Shown: positions 16,223 through 24,634, counted from the stretch's first letter. The stretch is DNA of 29,755 nt from Prevotella sp. CAG:485 (GCA_000437495.1 FR897855.1:12804-42558), one strand, 5' to 3'. The notes: a model not told the origin generated them from the letters alone. Made by a program: numbers and translations.

Positions 16223-17191
16223 TCAGTCCATTACGTTTCCGGCGTTGGAGGCGCGGCGCATCATGGCGTCATATTGCTCCGGCGTTACGTCCATAAAATA
16301 GAAATTCACCGGGTTCTGGGGCTCATCTTTAAACCGCACCTCATAATGCAGATGCGGATTGGTGGATTTGCCCGTAGAGCCCATCTCTCCCACTTTATAG
16401 CCCCGCGATACCTGCTGACCTTTAGTTACCGTGATATGGCTCAAATGGGCATATACAGTCATATAATTGTATCCGTGGTCTATTACCACACTGTAGCCTT
16501 TGCCCCCTTTCCATCCGGCTTCCTTTACTATACCATCGGCCGTAGCCATCACAGGCTCTCCTACGCTACCGGCGAAATCCACTCCGGTGTGAAATTCCTG
16601 TGTGAAGTAAATGGGGTCTGTGCGATAGCCGAAGCCTGACACCAGATTGTAGTCGGTTACGTTCACCGGCATAATGGCGGGTGTGTGTCGCAGACGGTCG
16701 CGCTGTTTCAGAGCCGCGCTTTTCAGCTCGTCGAAACTGCGGCTCTGCACATACATCTCCCTGTCGAGCAAATCGAGGTTACGCGTCAGCTCGGTCAGCA
16801 GCGCTGCATCAGGAAGATGTTCCAGGCTGCGGTAACGCTCCTCATTGTCGATGCCCGAATAGCGTTCGGCATTGCTCATCGGGTCCATTTGCAACAGTAC
16901 CCGGTAATAATTATCGTCGCGCTGGCGTATGCCGTCCATGACCTTCAGCGAAGCGTCGAGACGCCTTTGCAGAGTATTGTACTGACTCCGCAAGCGAGCA
17001 TTTTCTTTGCGCAGACTGGTCTCTGAAGGGGTGGCGAAGACATAGAACACAAGCACAAACAATGCTATGCCGATGGCAGCCCCTATCACAAGATAAAGAC
17101 CCAACGACTGAAAGCGGCTTACCAACGTAGGGTAAATACGTTCGTAGCTGTCAGTGTCCGGATTGTACCGATAAGTGATTTGCTTGCTCAT
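16223..17191 (-). CDS. Membrane-anchored M23-family (LytM) peptidoglycan endopeptidase
   Basis: A 322-residue inner-membrane protein with one N-terminal helix (about 31-53), then a periplasmic coiled-coil-like region (about 60-170, LRKENARLRSQYNTLQRRLDAS and LTRNLDLLDREMY), then a C-terminal peptidase M23 domain. The zinc ligands are visible: FHTGVDF near the start of the domain and NPHLHYEVRF near its end, with VVIDHGYNYMTVYAHLSH between. It cleaves peptide cross-links in peptidoglycan or activates an amidase; the intact motifs favour a real enzyme. The gene is divergent from alaS and has a TAACTTTG box 12 bases before the start. Confidence 0.93.
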   Translation of the reverse strand: MSKQITYRYNPDTDSYERIYPTLVSRFQSLGLYLVIGAAIGIALFVLVFYVFATPSETSLRKENARLRSQYNTLQRRLDASLKVMDGIRQRDDNYYRVLLQMDPMSNAERYSGIDNEERYRSLEHLPDAALLTELTRNLDLLDREMYVQSRSFDELKSAALKQRDRLRHTPAIMPVNVTDYNLVSGFGYRTDPIYFTQEFHTGVDFAGSVGEPVMATADGIVKEAGWKGGKGYSVVIDHGYNYMTVYAHLSHITVTKGQQVSRGYKVGEMGSTGKSTNPHLHYEVRFKDEPQNPVNFYFMDVTPEQYDAMMRRASNAGNVMD

Positions 17192-17198
17192 AAATCCG

Positions 17199-17230
17199 TT
17201 TGCAAAGTTACGAATTTTTCATTAATTTTG
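17199..17230 (+). promoter_or_regulatory. alaS promoter (TTTG, 20 bases, TAATTTTG)
   Basis: TTTG at 17199-17202 and TAATTTTG at 17223-17230 are separated by exactly 20 bases, a full match to the Bacteroidota housekeeping promoter. The predicted leader to the alaS ATG at 17258 is about 20 bases. Confidence 0.8.
17203..17210 (-). promoter_or_regulatory. Promoter -7 box of the M23 gene
   Basis: The minus strand reads TAACTTTG (TAnnTTTG consensus) ending 12 bases before the M23 ATG, so the mRNA leader would be only a few bases. I see no TTTG at -33. It directly abuts the alaS -33 element on the other strand. Confidence 0.6.
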
Positions 17231-17257
17231 CGGTGATTTTTTCCAACTGACCACAGA

Positions 17258-19885
17258 ATGTTATCTTCTACACAGACCAGAGAGGCTTTTAAGGAGTTTT
17301 TCCGCTCCAAAGGCCATGAGATAGTACCTTCGGCACCGATGGTGATTAAAGACGACCCCACGCTGATGTTCACCAACGCGGGTATGAACCAGTTTAAGGA
17401 TGTGATTCTAGGCAACCGCCCCATCACCAAACCGCGGGTTGCCGACAGCCAGAAATGCCTGCGTGTAAGCGGCAAGCACAACGACTTGGAGGAAGTGGGC
17501 CACGACACATACCACCATACAATGTTCGAAATGCTCGGCAACTGGTCGTTTGGCGACTATTTCAAAGCTAATGCCATTGACTGGGCTTATGAATTTTTGG
17601 TTGAGCGTCTGGGCCTCAATCCCGAACGCCTTTATGCCACTGTTTTTGAAGGATATGCCCCCGACGGCCTTGAACGTGATGACGAAGCTGCCGCATTGTG
17701 GGAAAAACATTTGCCCAAGGACCACATCATAAACGGAAACCGGCATGATAACTTCTGGGAAATGGGCGAAACGGGTCCCTGCGGCCCTTGCTCTGAGATT
17801 CACATTGATTTGCGCAGTGACGAGGAACGCGCCAAAATAAGCGGTGCGCAAATGGTCAATAAAGACCATCCGCAGGTGATAGAAATCTGGAACCTGGTGT
17901 TCATGCAATACGAGCGTCATAACGACGGTTCGCTGCATCCGCTGCCCAACAAGGTGATAGATACCGGTATGGGATTCGAGCGTCTGTGCATGGCTTTGCA
18001 GGGCAAAAATTCCAACTACGACACAGATGTGTTCCGTCCGCTGCTTCAGGAAATAGGCAAGCTCACGGGCCATGAATATGGTGCTGACGCAAAAACGGAT
18101 GTGGCGATGCGTGTGGCTGCCGACCATCTCCGTACAATCGCTTTCGCCATTGCCGACGGTCAGTTGCCGTCGAACGCCAAAGCCGGTTATGTGATTCGCC
18201 GAATCCTGCGCAGAGCTGTGCGTTACTCTTACTCATTCCTGGGCCAGAAGGATGCCTTCCTCTATAAGCTTGTGCCTGTGTTGGTTGACCAGATGGGTGA
18301 GGCTTATCCCGAACTGAAGGCTCAGCAGACTCTCATCACCAAGGTTATCAAAGAGGAGGAAGAGGCTTTCCTGCGCACCTTGGCCAAGGGCATGGTCTTG
18401 CTCGATACTCTGATGGCAGAAGCCCGTAAAAACGGCAAGACTGAAATCAGTGGCAAGGATGCGTTCACTCTCTATGACACTTACGGCTTCCCCCTCGACC
18501 TCACCGAGCTGATTCTCAAGGAGAATAATCTGAGCCTCGACACGGCAGCGTTTGAGGAGGAGATGAAGAAGCAGAAGACTCGCGCCCGTTCGGCTGCTGC
18601 CATCACTACCGATGAATGGGTTGTGCTGCGTGAGGGCAATCAGGAATTTGTGGGCTATGACTGCACTGAGACCCCGACGCAAATACTGCGTTATCGCCGC
18701 GTTAAGCAGAAAGGCAAGGAGTATTATCAGATTGTGCTGTCGCGCACTCCGTTCTATGCCGAGATGGGCGGTCAGGTAGGCGACAGCGGCGTCTTGATTG
18801 ACAGCGAAGGTCGCGAGATAAAGGTGTTTGACACCAAGCGCGAAAACAATATGGGTATGCAGCTGAGCCTTGAGCTGCCTGAGAATCCGGAAGAGGAGTT
18901 CATTGCCCGCATTGATGCTGACCGCCGTATGGCCATCAGCGCCAACCACACGGCCACTCACCTGCTGCATGAGGCTTTGCGCGAAGTGCTCGGCTCTCAT
19001 GTGGAGCAGAAAGGCTCGCTGGTACATGCCGACGGTTTGCGTTTCGACTTCTCTCATTTCCAGAAAGTTACGCCTGAGGAACTGCGAAAGGTTGAACATC
19101 TTGTCAACAAGCGAGTTCGCATGGCTATTCCGCTGACTGAATGTAGGGATTTGCCCATCGACGAAGCTCGCAAGATGGGTGCTATGGCGCTCTTCGGAGA
19201 GAAATATGGCGACCGTGTTCGCGTGGTTCAGTATGGTTCCAGCATTGAGCTTTGCGGCGGCACTCATGTGGCCAATACCGGTAACATAGGCATGGTGCGC
19301 ATCCTCAGCGAAAGTTCCATTGCAGCCGGCATCCGCCGCATAGAAGCTGTATGTGGCGCCAAGGTGGAAGAGCTGCTCGACAGGACTATCAGCGATATGC
19401 ACGACTTTGCCGCAATGCTCGGCAATACAAAGGATGTAAGGTCAGCTATTGAGAAAGCCATCAAGGAGAACTCAGAACTCCGCGGCAAAGTTGAGGAATA
19501 TTTTGCCGAAAGGGTTGAAACCATAGCCCGCGAGTGTATGTCAAAGGCCCGCATGGTCAACGGCATCAGACTGATGACTCTCGACGGACCGCGAATCTCC
19601 GATTTGGTGAAGAATGTGGCGTTTGCCATTCGCAGGCTCGACACCGACGGCCATTACGTGTTCATGGCGGCAACGCATAACCTGCAGAAGCCCATGCTCA
19701 CTCTGCTCATCAGCGATGATTTTGTGAAAGAGGGTCTCAACGCCGGACAGATAGTGCGTCAGGCCGCTAAATTCATCAAAGGCGGCGGCGGCGGTCAGCC
19801 CTTCTTCGCCCAGGCAGGCGGCAAGGACATTGACGGCCTCTCGGCTGCTTCCGACGAGATGCTCAAGTTACTCAATTTAATCTGA
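17258..19885 (+). CDS. alaS: Alanyl-tRNA synthetase
   Basis: AlaRS charges tRNA-Ala with alanine and edits mischarged Ser and Gly. The 875-residue length is normal. The N-terminal class II catalytic core has FFRSKGHEIVPSAPMVIKDDPTLMFTNAGMNQFKD and HTYHHTMFEMLGNWSFGDYF, then GMGFERLCMALQGK. The editing domain has HTATHLLHEAL (His564, His568) and CGGTH (Cys666 to His670), the four zinc ligands. The C-terminal Ala domain ends GGGGGQPFFAQAGGKD, the tRNA-binding hallmark. All key residues are present. It is the first gene of a run with lipA 4 bases behind, and has its own strong promoter. Confidence 0.97.
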   Translation: MLSSTQTREAFKEFFRSKGHEIVPSAPMVIKDDPTLMFTNAGMNQFKDVILGNRPITKPRVADSQKCLRVSGKHNDLEEVGHDTYHHTMFEMLGNWSFGDYFKANAIDWAYEFLVERLGLNPERLYATVFEGYAPDGLERDDEAAALWEKHLPKDHIINGNRHDNFWEMGETGPCGPCSEIHIDLRSDEERAKISGAQMVNKDHPQVIEIWNLVFMQYERHNDGSLHPLPNKVIDTGMGFERLCMALQGKNSNYDTDVFRPLLQEIGKLTGHEYGADAKTDVAMRVAADHLRTIAFAIADGQLPSNAKAGYVIRRILRRAVRYSYSFLGQKDAFLYKLVPVLVDQMGEAYPELKAQQTLITKVIKEEEEAFLRTLAKGMVLLDTLMAEARKNGKTEISGKDAFTLYDTYGFPLDLTELILKENNLSLDTAAFEEEMKKQKTRARSAAAITTDEWVVLREGNQEFVGYDCTETPTQILRYRRVKQKGKEYYQIVLSRTPFYAEMGGQVGDSGVLIDSEGREIKVFDTKRENNMGMQLSLELPENPEEEFIARIDADRRMAISANHTATHLLHEALREVLGSHVEQKGSLVHADGLRFDFSHFQKVTPEELRKVEHLVNKRVRMAIPLTECRDLPIDEARKMGAMALFGEKYGDRVRVVQYGSSIELCGGTHVANTGNIGMVRILSESSIAAGIRRIEAVCGAKVEELLDRTISDMHDFAAMLGNTKDVRSAIEKAIKENSELRGKVEEYFAERVETIARECMSKARMVNGIRLMTLDGPRISDLVKNVAFAIRRLDTDGHYVFMAATHNLQKPMLTLLISDDFVKEGLNAGQIVRQAAKFIKGGGGGQPFFAQAGGKDIDGLSAASDEMLKLLNLI

Positions 19886-19889
19886 TGTC

Positions 19890-20771
19890 ATGGCCGAAAA
19901 AAGCAATACTCCCGGTCCGTCAATAGTCGATTTCCGGCGCAAACCGGAGTGGCTCAAGATTCGCCTGCCGCGCGGTTTCAAGACCTCGCAGGTGGTGGGT
20001 TTGCTCAAAGACCGCGGTCTGCATACCATCTGTTCGTCGGGAATGTGCCCCAACCGAGCCGAATGTTGGGGCGCCGGCACAGCCACGTTCATGATTTGCG
20101 GCAATATATGCACCCGCGGATGCCGTTTCTGCAATGTGGCTACCGGTACGCCTCTACCCCTTGACCCCAAGGAGATTGACGATATTTGCGACAGTGTGAA
20201 GGAATTGGGTCTTAAGCATGTGGTGCTTACCAGTGTTGACCGCGACGACCTCCCTGACCTGGGCGCAGGCCATTGGGTAAGCCTCATAAAGGCTCTCAGA
20301 GAGCGTTGTCCGGGTGTTACCATGGAAACCCTCATCCCCGACTTCCAGGGACGCCATGAGCTGCTTGACATGATTATTGAGGCTGCTCCCGACATCGTGT
20401 CGCACAACCTCGAAACGGTGGAAAGGCTGACTCCCAAGGTGCGCTCGCGTGCCACTTATCGTCAGTCGCTCGCCGTTCTCAAATACCTCGCTGAACATGG
20501 CGTAAAAACCAAATCAGGAATCATGCTCGGTCTGGGTGAGACAGACGATGAAATTTTCCTGACAATGGATGACTTGCTGGAAGCCGGCTGCCGAATCATG
20601 ACCATTGGTCAATACCTGCAGCCCACACGGCAGCATTATCCCTTGCAGGCATACATCACTCCCGAGCAATTCGAGACGTATGGCCGCATAGGAAAGCAGA
20701 AAGGATTCCGCCATATTGAATCCTCTCCCTTTGTGCGGTCGAGCTATCACGCAGAAAAACATCTGCACTGA
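19890..20771 (+). CDS. lipA: Lipoyl synthase (radical SAM)
   Basis: LipA inserts two sulphurs into octanoyl groups bound to lipoyl domains. It is 293 residues long. The auxiliary cluster ligands are Cys48, Cys53 and Cys59 (CSSGMCPNRAEC) and the radical SAM cluster uses Cys74, Cys78 and Cys81 (CTRGCRFC). KHVVLTSVDRDDLPD, NLETVERL and TKSGIMLGLGETDDE follow, and RSSYHA near the end holds the Ser that binds the auxiliary cluster. All catalytic motifs are intact. The start lies 4 bases after the alaS stop and lipB follows by 9 bases, so the three are likely co-transcribed. Confidence 0.97.
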   Translation: MAEKSNTPGPSIVDFRRKPEWLKIRLPRGFKTSQVVGLLKDRGLHTICSSGMCPNRAECWGAGTATFMICGNICTRGCRFCNVATGTPLPLDPKEIDDICDSVKELGLKHVVLTSVDRDDLPDLGAGHWVSLIKALRERCPGVTMETLIPDFQGRHELLDMIIEAAPDIVSHNLETVERLTPKVRSRATYRQSLAVLKYLAEHGVKTKSGIMLGLGETDDEIFLTMDDLLEAGCRIMTIGQYLQPTRQHYPLQAYITPEQFETYGRIGKQKGFRHIESSPFVRSSYHAEKHLH

Positions 20772-20780
20772 CACACTCCG

Positions 20781-21422
20781 ATGGACGTAAAGAAACTTGG
20801 CCTGTTACCCTATCGTCAGGCCTGGCAGATACAACTTTCAGCCGTCGCCGCCCTTCAGAAGCAGGAGGTCGGCGAGGCTCTGCTGCTTGTGGAGCATCCG
20901 CCGGTTTTTACACTCGGCTTTCACGGCAATGCCGGGAATATGCTGCTCAGCGAGACTATGCTCAGTCAGCGCGGCATTGAGCTGATACGCATTGAGCGCG
21001 GAGGCGACATCACCTATCACGGACCGGGTCAGTTGGTGGCATATCCCATTTTAGATTTACGCGCACACGGCCTTGGCGTAAAAGCATACGTTCATCTGCT
21101 CGAAGAAAGCGTCATTCGCCTGTTGGCGGAATATGGCATAGATGCGTTGCGCGACCCTGATGCTCCGGGTGTGTGGCTCGACGCCGGAACGCCGCGGATG
21201 CGCAAAATATGTGCCTTGGGCGTAAAAGTAAGCCATGGCGTCACCTACCATGGTCTGGCCCTGAATGTCAACACAGACCTTACACCCTTCTCCTACATCA
21301 ACCCCTGCGGCTTCATCGACCGCGGCGTAACCTCCATGGCGATTGAATTAGGGCATGTACTGCCTTTTGCTGACGTGCAGAACCGCTTTGCCGAAATCTT
21401 CCTCTCACTCCTCCCCCGCTGA
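20781..21422 (+). CDS. lipB: Octanoyl-[ACP]:protein octanoyltransferase
   Basis: LipB transfers octanoyl from acyl carrier protein to the lipoyl-domain Lys, the step before LipA. The 213 residues show the cysteine/lysine dyad: Lys142 in RKICALGVKVS and Cys176 in NPCGFIDRGVTSM. GGDITYHGPGQLVAYPILDL and HGLALNVN are the binding loop and strand. Adjacent lipA and lipB form the endogenous lipoylation pathway that serves pyruvate, 2-oxoglutarate and branched-chain dehydrogenases or glycine cleavage protein H. The ATG at 20781 is the only sensible start. A downstream hairpin near 21431-21451 is imperfect and lacks a T-run, so read-through to the next gene is possible. Confidence 0.97.
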   Translation: MDVKKLGLLPYRQAWQIQLSAVAALQKQEVGEALLLVEHPPVFTLGFHGNAGNMLLSETMLSQRGIELIRIERGGDITYHGPGQLVAYPILDLRAHGLGVKAYVHLLEESVIRLLAEYGIDALRDPDAPGVWLDAGTPRMRKICALGVKVSHGVTYHGLALNVNTDLTPFSYINPCGFIDRGVTSMAIELGHVLPFADVQNRFAEIFLSLLPR

Positions 21423-21473
21423 AGCCGAATCTTGTCGCAATAAGCAACAAGAGGATTAATTTGACTAATAATT

Positions 21474-23273
21474 ATGGCAAAAGAGTTATTTGAACGCATT
21501 GACCGTAAAATTGGCGATATTCTTGTCGATATAAGGAGTGGCAGAATAGGTCTGCCTGATCTTCAGCGTCCTTTTGTGTGGAAAGACATCAAAGTTCGCG
21601 ATTTGATTGACTCCATGATGAAGGGCTTTCCGGTTGGCTATGTCATGCTTTGGTCAGCGCCGGAAGATTATCAGAAAGCAGGCAATATAGGCAAAGGGAC
21701 GAAGCAATATAGCCGTCCGTCTGATCTTGTAATCGACGGCCAGCAGCGTCTTACATCTCTTCTTGCTGCGCTGATGGGTGAAACCGTCAAGGATAAAGAC
21801 TTCAAAGAACGCAAAATTCGCTTAGCTTATCATCCGCTCGAAAATCGGTTTGAAGTGTGGACTCCTGCTTTTGAAAATGATAATAACTGGATAAATGACA
21901 TAAGCAGAGTATTCGCTGCCGACGAAGAGCATATTCTCAGTAAGTATCTCCGCAAGCTGTTCCGACAGATAAACGACGGCAGGGAACGCAAATTTATGCC
22001 CCCCCTTTCAGAAGATGAAGAAGATGCCATTGATGAAAATATTCATAATCTTCTGTCGCTCCGCGATTACATTCTGCCAACCCTCCGCATAAAATCATAC
22101 GCTGATGAGGAGCAGGTGGCTGAAATTTTCAAACGCGTAAACTCAGGAGGCCAAAATCTCAATGAGAATAACTTTATTGAGACGTTGTTGGCCGTTTATG
22201 ACAACGATGTTCACACCAAGATTGTGGATTTCTGCTCGGCATCGCGCATACCTGCCAACAAGACTTCCTATAACGGCATAATTCACCTCAACACATCGCA
22301 TATCATACGCATGACTGTGGGTTATGGCTTTCGCAGAGCTCGGCTCACTTACGCGTACAAGATTTTGCGAGGCAAAGACCTTGAATCAGGCGTTGTGAGC
22401 GACGAAATTCGCGAAACCAATATCCGGAAATTCAAGGAGGCTCTTGCGGTGGTTACAGACCTGAACAACTGGCACTCTTTCTTCAATCTGTTCTATGAAG
22501 CAGGTTATCTGAAAAGTTCGCTCATCTCTTCGAACTATGTGCCGGTTTACAGCTATGTGCTCTATCTTATAGGAAAATATTATTATAGAGTAAGTTCGGC
22601 AGAGCTGAGACGCATCATGACGCTGTGGATATTTATGACCACGGTTACAAAATACTATACCTCTTCGTCGGCCGAAACCACGGTAGAGCGTATATTCGCA
22701 GATTTGCGCAATATAAAGACACCCAACGGCTTCGTGGCATATCTCAGCAATGAAATTGAGAATGCCCTCAACGACGATTTTTTCCGCGTTACTCTTGTTG
22801 ACAATCTCAACAGTTCGGCGGCTGTTTCACCGGCATGGTATGCCTATATAGCTTCGCTCAATGTGCTTGGCACTCAGCTGTTGTTCTCTTCTACTCCGGC
22901 CTCAAAATACTGGCTGGCGGGCACTCACGGCACCAAAAGCAGCATCGACAAACATCATATCTTCCCCAAAAATTATCTCCGGAAGATAGGCATATACAGC
23001 GACAGAGACCGCAACCAGATTGCCAACTTCACATATCTTGATTACGGCACCAACATCGACATCTCTGATAATCCGCCTGCAAAATACGTCGAGAAATACC
23101 GTTGCCTCTTGGGTGAAGAGGCATATCGCCGTTCGTGTCAGGAGAATGCTTTGCCTGAAAACTGGGACAAACTCGAATACTTCGACTTCCTTGCCCAACG
23201 CCGGAAACTCATGGCTCAGATAATCAAAAAGGCTTACCTCAAGCTCAAAGCACGCACCTATCCCTTTGGGTAA
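21474..23273 (+). CDS. DUF262-DUF1524 (GmrSD-like) candidate defence nuclease
   Basis: A 599-residue cytoplasmic protein that joins both halves of the GmrSD type IV restriction architecture. The N-terminal DUF262 domain has LPDLQRPFVWK (28-37) and DGQQRLTS (88-95), a ParB/Srx-like NTP-binding fold. The middle (150-430) is helical. The C-terminal DUF1524 HNH nuclease has IDKHHIFPKNY (His494, His495, Pro498, Lys499) and RNQIANFTYLDYGTNIDISDNPP. All active-site residues are intact. GmrSD cleaves glucosyl-hydroxymethylcytosine phage DNA and related proteins restrict other modified DNA; the target here is unknown. It stands alone, 51 bases after lipB, with no partner methylase, transposase or integrase visible. 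Confidence 0.85.
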   Translation: MAKELFERIDRKIGDILVDIRSGRIGLPDLQRPFVWKDIKVRDLIDSMMKGFPVGYVMLWSAPEDYQKAGNIGKGTKQYSRPSDLVIDGQQRLTSLLAALMGETVKDKDFKERKIRLAYHPLENRFEVWTPAFENDNNWINDISRVFAADEEHILSKYLRKLFRQINDGRERKFMPPLSEDEEDAIDENIHNLLSLRDYILPTLRIKSYADEEQVAEIFKRVNSGGQNLNENNFIETLLAVYDNDVHTKIVDFCSASRIPANKTSYNGIIHLNTSHIIRMTVGYGFRRARLTYAYKILRGKDLESGVVSDEIRETNIRKFKEALAVVTDLNNWHSFFNLFYEAGYLKSSLISSNYVPVYSYVLYLIGKYYYRVSSAELRRIMTLWIFMTTVTKYYTSSSAETTVERIFADLRNIKTPNGFVAYLSNEIENALNDDFFRVTLVDNLNSSAAVSPAWYAYIASLNVLGTQLLFSSTPASKYWLAGTHGTKSSIDKHHIFPKNYLRKIGIYSDRDRNQIANFTYLDYGTNIDISDNPPAKYVEKYRCLLGEEAYRRSCQENALPENWDKLEYFDFLAQRRKLMAQIIKKAYLKLKARTYPFG

Positions 23274-23305
23274 ATAAGAGGCAATAAATAATAAATATAT
23301 ATGAG

Positions 23306-23346
23306 GCCGCGTCAGAAAACCATGTTGTGAAGGATTCTGACGCGGC
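23306..23346. terminator. Hairpin terminator between the DUF262 gene and the T9SS-tail remnant
   Basis: A perfect 12-base inverted repeat (GCCGCGTCAGAA at 23306-23317, TTCTGACGCGGC at 23335-23346) with a 17-base loop, 32 bases after the DUF262 stop. On the plus side CTTTGGGTTG follows; on the minus side a TA-rich stretch follows. It can serve both convergent units. Confidence 0.65.
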
Positions 23347-23395
23347 TTTGGGTTGAAAAGCCGTTAGGCTTGTCAAGTGCTCGTGTGAAGATGGT

Positions 23396-23536
23396 TTATC
23401 TTACAGAAAGTTTGTAGGTCTTGCCGTTGATGTTCACAATATATATTCCTGCCGGAATGGATATTGTGTTCTGACCTGCCCGCACACGCTCTTCCCTAAT
23501 CTTCATGCCCTGAAGTATGTAGATGTAACATGGCAT
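23396..23536 (-). pseudogene. Remnant of a T9SS cargo gene (type A sorting-domain tail)
   Basis: The minus strand from a Met at 23536 encodes 46 residues ending at a TAA at 23396-23398. The sequence MPCYIYILQGMKIREE then GQNTISIPAGIYIVNI and YKLSVR at the end is a type IX secretion C-terminal sorting domain (beta-sandwich, GIYIV then a K-rich end). Such tails sit on proteins of several hundred residues, but here the frame is blocked by a TAG about 60 bases upstream, so the body of the gene is missing. A short fossil of a secreted protein is more likely than a working peptide. It is too short for a standard gene call. Confidence 0.6.
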
Positions 23537-23619
23537 ATCCGCAGGTGCGAATACTTCCTGACTTCGTCGGTGCAAAGTAGCTGAAAACGTAATTGGCTAT
23601 ATATCAGATATTTAGTAAT

Positions 23620-23658
23620 TTTGCATACCCCAATTTGGGGTATGCAAACAGTTTTTTT
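23620..23658 (+). terminator. Perfect 29-base palindrome followed by a T-run
   Basis: TTTGCATACCCCAA (23620-23633), a single T, then TTGGGGTATGCAAA (23635-23648) are exact complements. GTTTTTTT follows at 23651-23658, as in an intrinsic terminator. It lies just before the carbonic anhydrase -7 box, so it may instead be an operator or attenuator. Confidence 0.55.
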
Positions 23659-23660
23659 AT

Positions 23661-23668
23661 TAACTTTG
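23661..23668 (+). promoter_or_regulatory. Probable -7 box of the carbonic anhydrase gene
   Basis: TAACTTTG fits TAnnTTTG, 68 bases before the ATG. The nearest TTTG upstream (23634-23637) lies inside the palindrome at a spacing of 23, slightly longer than ideal. The palindrome therefore overlaps the likely -33 position. Confidence 0.5.
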
Positions 23669-23736
23669 TAACAATAATAAATATGTCGGACTTTTGAAAC
23701 ATTTTCTGACCGACTGTCCGGCGCAAATTTACAGTC

Positions 23737-24294
23737 ATGATAGAGGAAATGTTGCGGCATAACCGCGAATTTGTGGAGAGCAAAGGATATGAACGCTATA
23801 TCACATCAAAATATCCTGATAAGAAGATTGCCATCGTCACTTGTATGGACACGCGGCTTGTGGAGCTGTTGCCGGCAGCCTTGGGCATTCGCAACGGCGA
23901 TGTGAAGATAATAAAAAATGCCGGCGGCACTATTACCAATCCGTTCGACTCCACCATGCGCTCGCTGTTGGTAGCCGTGTATGAATTGGGTGTAAATGAG
24001 ATTATGGTAATAGGACATACCAGATGCGGAGTGCAAGGGATGAATGCGGAAGAAATGTTTGGACTGATGCGCAAAAGGGGCATCAGCGAAGAACATATCA
24101 GACTTATGCGCCACTGTGGTATAGATCTTGATGTATGGCTGCACGGATTTTCCGATTCCCGCGATGCCGTTCGCCAGACCGTAGACCTTATACGCAATCA
24201 TCCTCTTATGTCCGAAGATGTAAGTGTCTCCGGGTATCTGATGGATTCCGTTACCGGCGGTCTTGAGACCATCGTAAGAGCCCGGAATGAATGA
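23737..24294 (+). CDS. Beta-class carbonic anhydrase
   Basis: A 185-residue cytoplasmic enzyme that interconverts CO2 and bicarbonate, useful for bicarbonate-dependent carboxylation in a gut or similar anaerobe. The zinc site is visible: Cys36 and the Asp38-Arg40 dyad in CMDTR, then His94 and Cys97 in GHTRCGVQGM. NAGGTITNPFDSTMRSLLVAVYELGV is the usual connecting region. The length fits a short beta-CA of the YkuH/type II-like group. Nothing suggests damage. It is a monocistronic gene with its own promoter box. Downstream DNA turns AT-rich. Confidence 0.93.
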   Translation: MIEEMLRHNREFVESKGYERYITSKYPDKKIAIVTCMDTRLVELLPAALGIRNGDVKIIKNAGGTITNPFDSTMRSLLVAVYELGVNEIMVIGHTRCGVQGMNAEEMFGLMRKRGISEEHIRLMRHCGIDLDVWLHGFSDSRDAVRQTVDLIRNHPLMSEDVSVSGYLMDSVTGGLETIVRARNE

Positions 24295-24601
24295 ACTCTT
24301 GGCGTGTAAGTTAATTAACTGTTAGGTTTTTTCAAAAATAATTGCCTCATCATGCCCCATAATACATAGATATATTGTATCATCAAGGCATGCGACTATT
24401 CTGTTCTTGTCCATATCGAGGTATTTTTAATTTGACCCCAATATAGTAGAATTGTGACTTAGAGTACATAATTATGGGTCTTAGAAGGCTCGCCGGCCAT
24501 CTTTTTTATTATGCCGGTGTAAAACTTTCAGAATTTTTATCTATATTTGCAATATCATCTGAGTTCTGCAGATTTGACGCCACTCGTCTCAGATATACAG
24601 G
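24295..24601. other. AT-rich intergenic region, no firm gene
   Basis: About 300 bases between the carbonic anhydrase and the FGE-like gene. I see the 12-base palindrome AGTTAATTAACT at 24309-24320, a 30-codon minus-strand open frame at 24322-24414 (MDKNRIVACLDDTIYL to FEKT) that could be a gene fragment or chance, and a promoter box at 24542. Nothing else is supportable. Confidence 0.4.
24542..24549 (+). promoter_or_regulatory. Probable -7 box of the FGE-like gene
   Basis: TATATTTG fits TAnnTTTG, 93 bases before the chosen ATG at 24635 (60 before the alternative at 24602). No clear TTTG at -33. Confidence 0.45.
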
Positions 24602-24634
24602 ATGAAACTATACTACAGACAAAATACTTATGCT

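Noticed and set aside
18233..19402. 389-residue minus-strand open frame
   Set aside because: It lies entirely inside alaS, whose active-site and zinc motifs are intact on the plus strand; the antisense frame has no recognisable domain or promoter.
21431..21451. Hairpin CTTGT/ACAAG after lipB as a terminator
   Set aside because: The stem is 5 bases with no T-run; read-through to the DUF262 gene stays possible.
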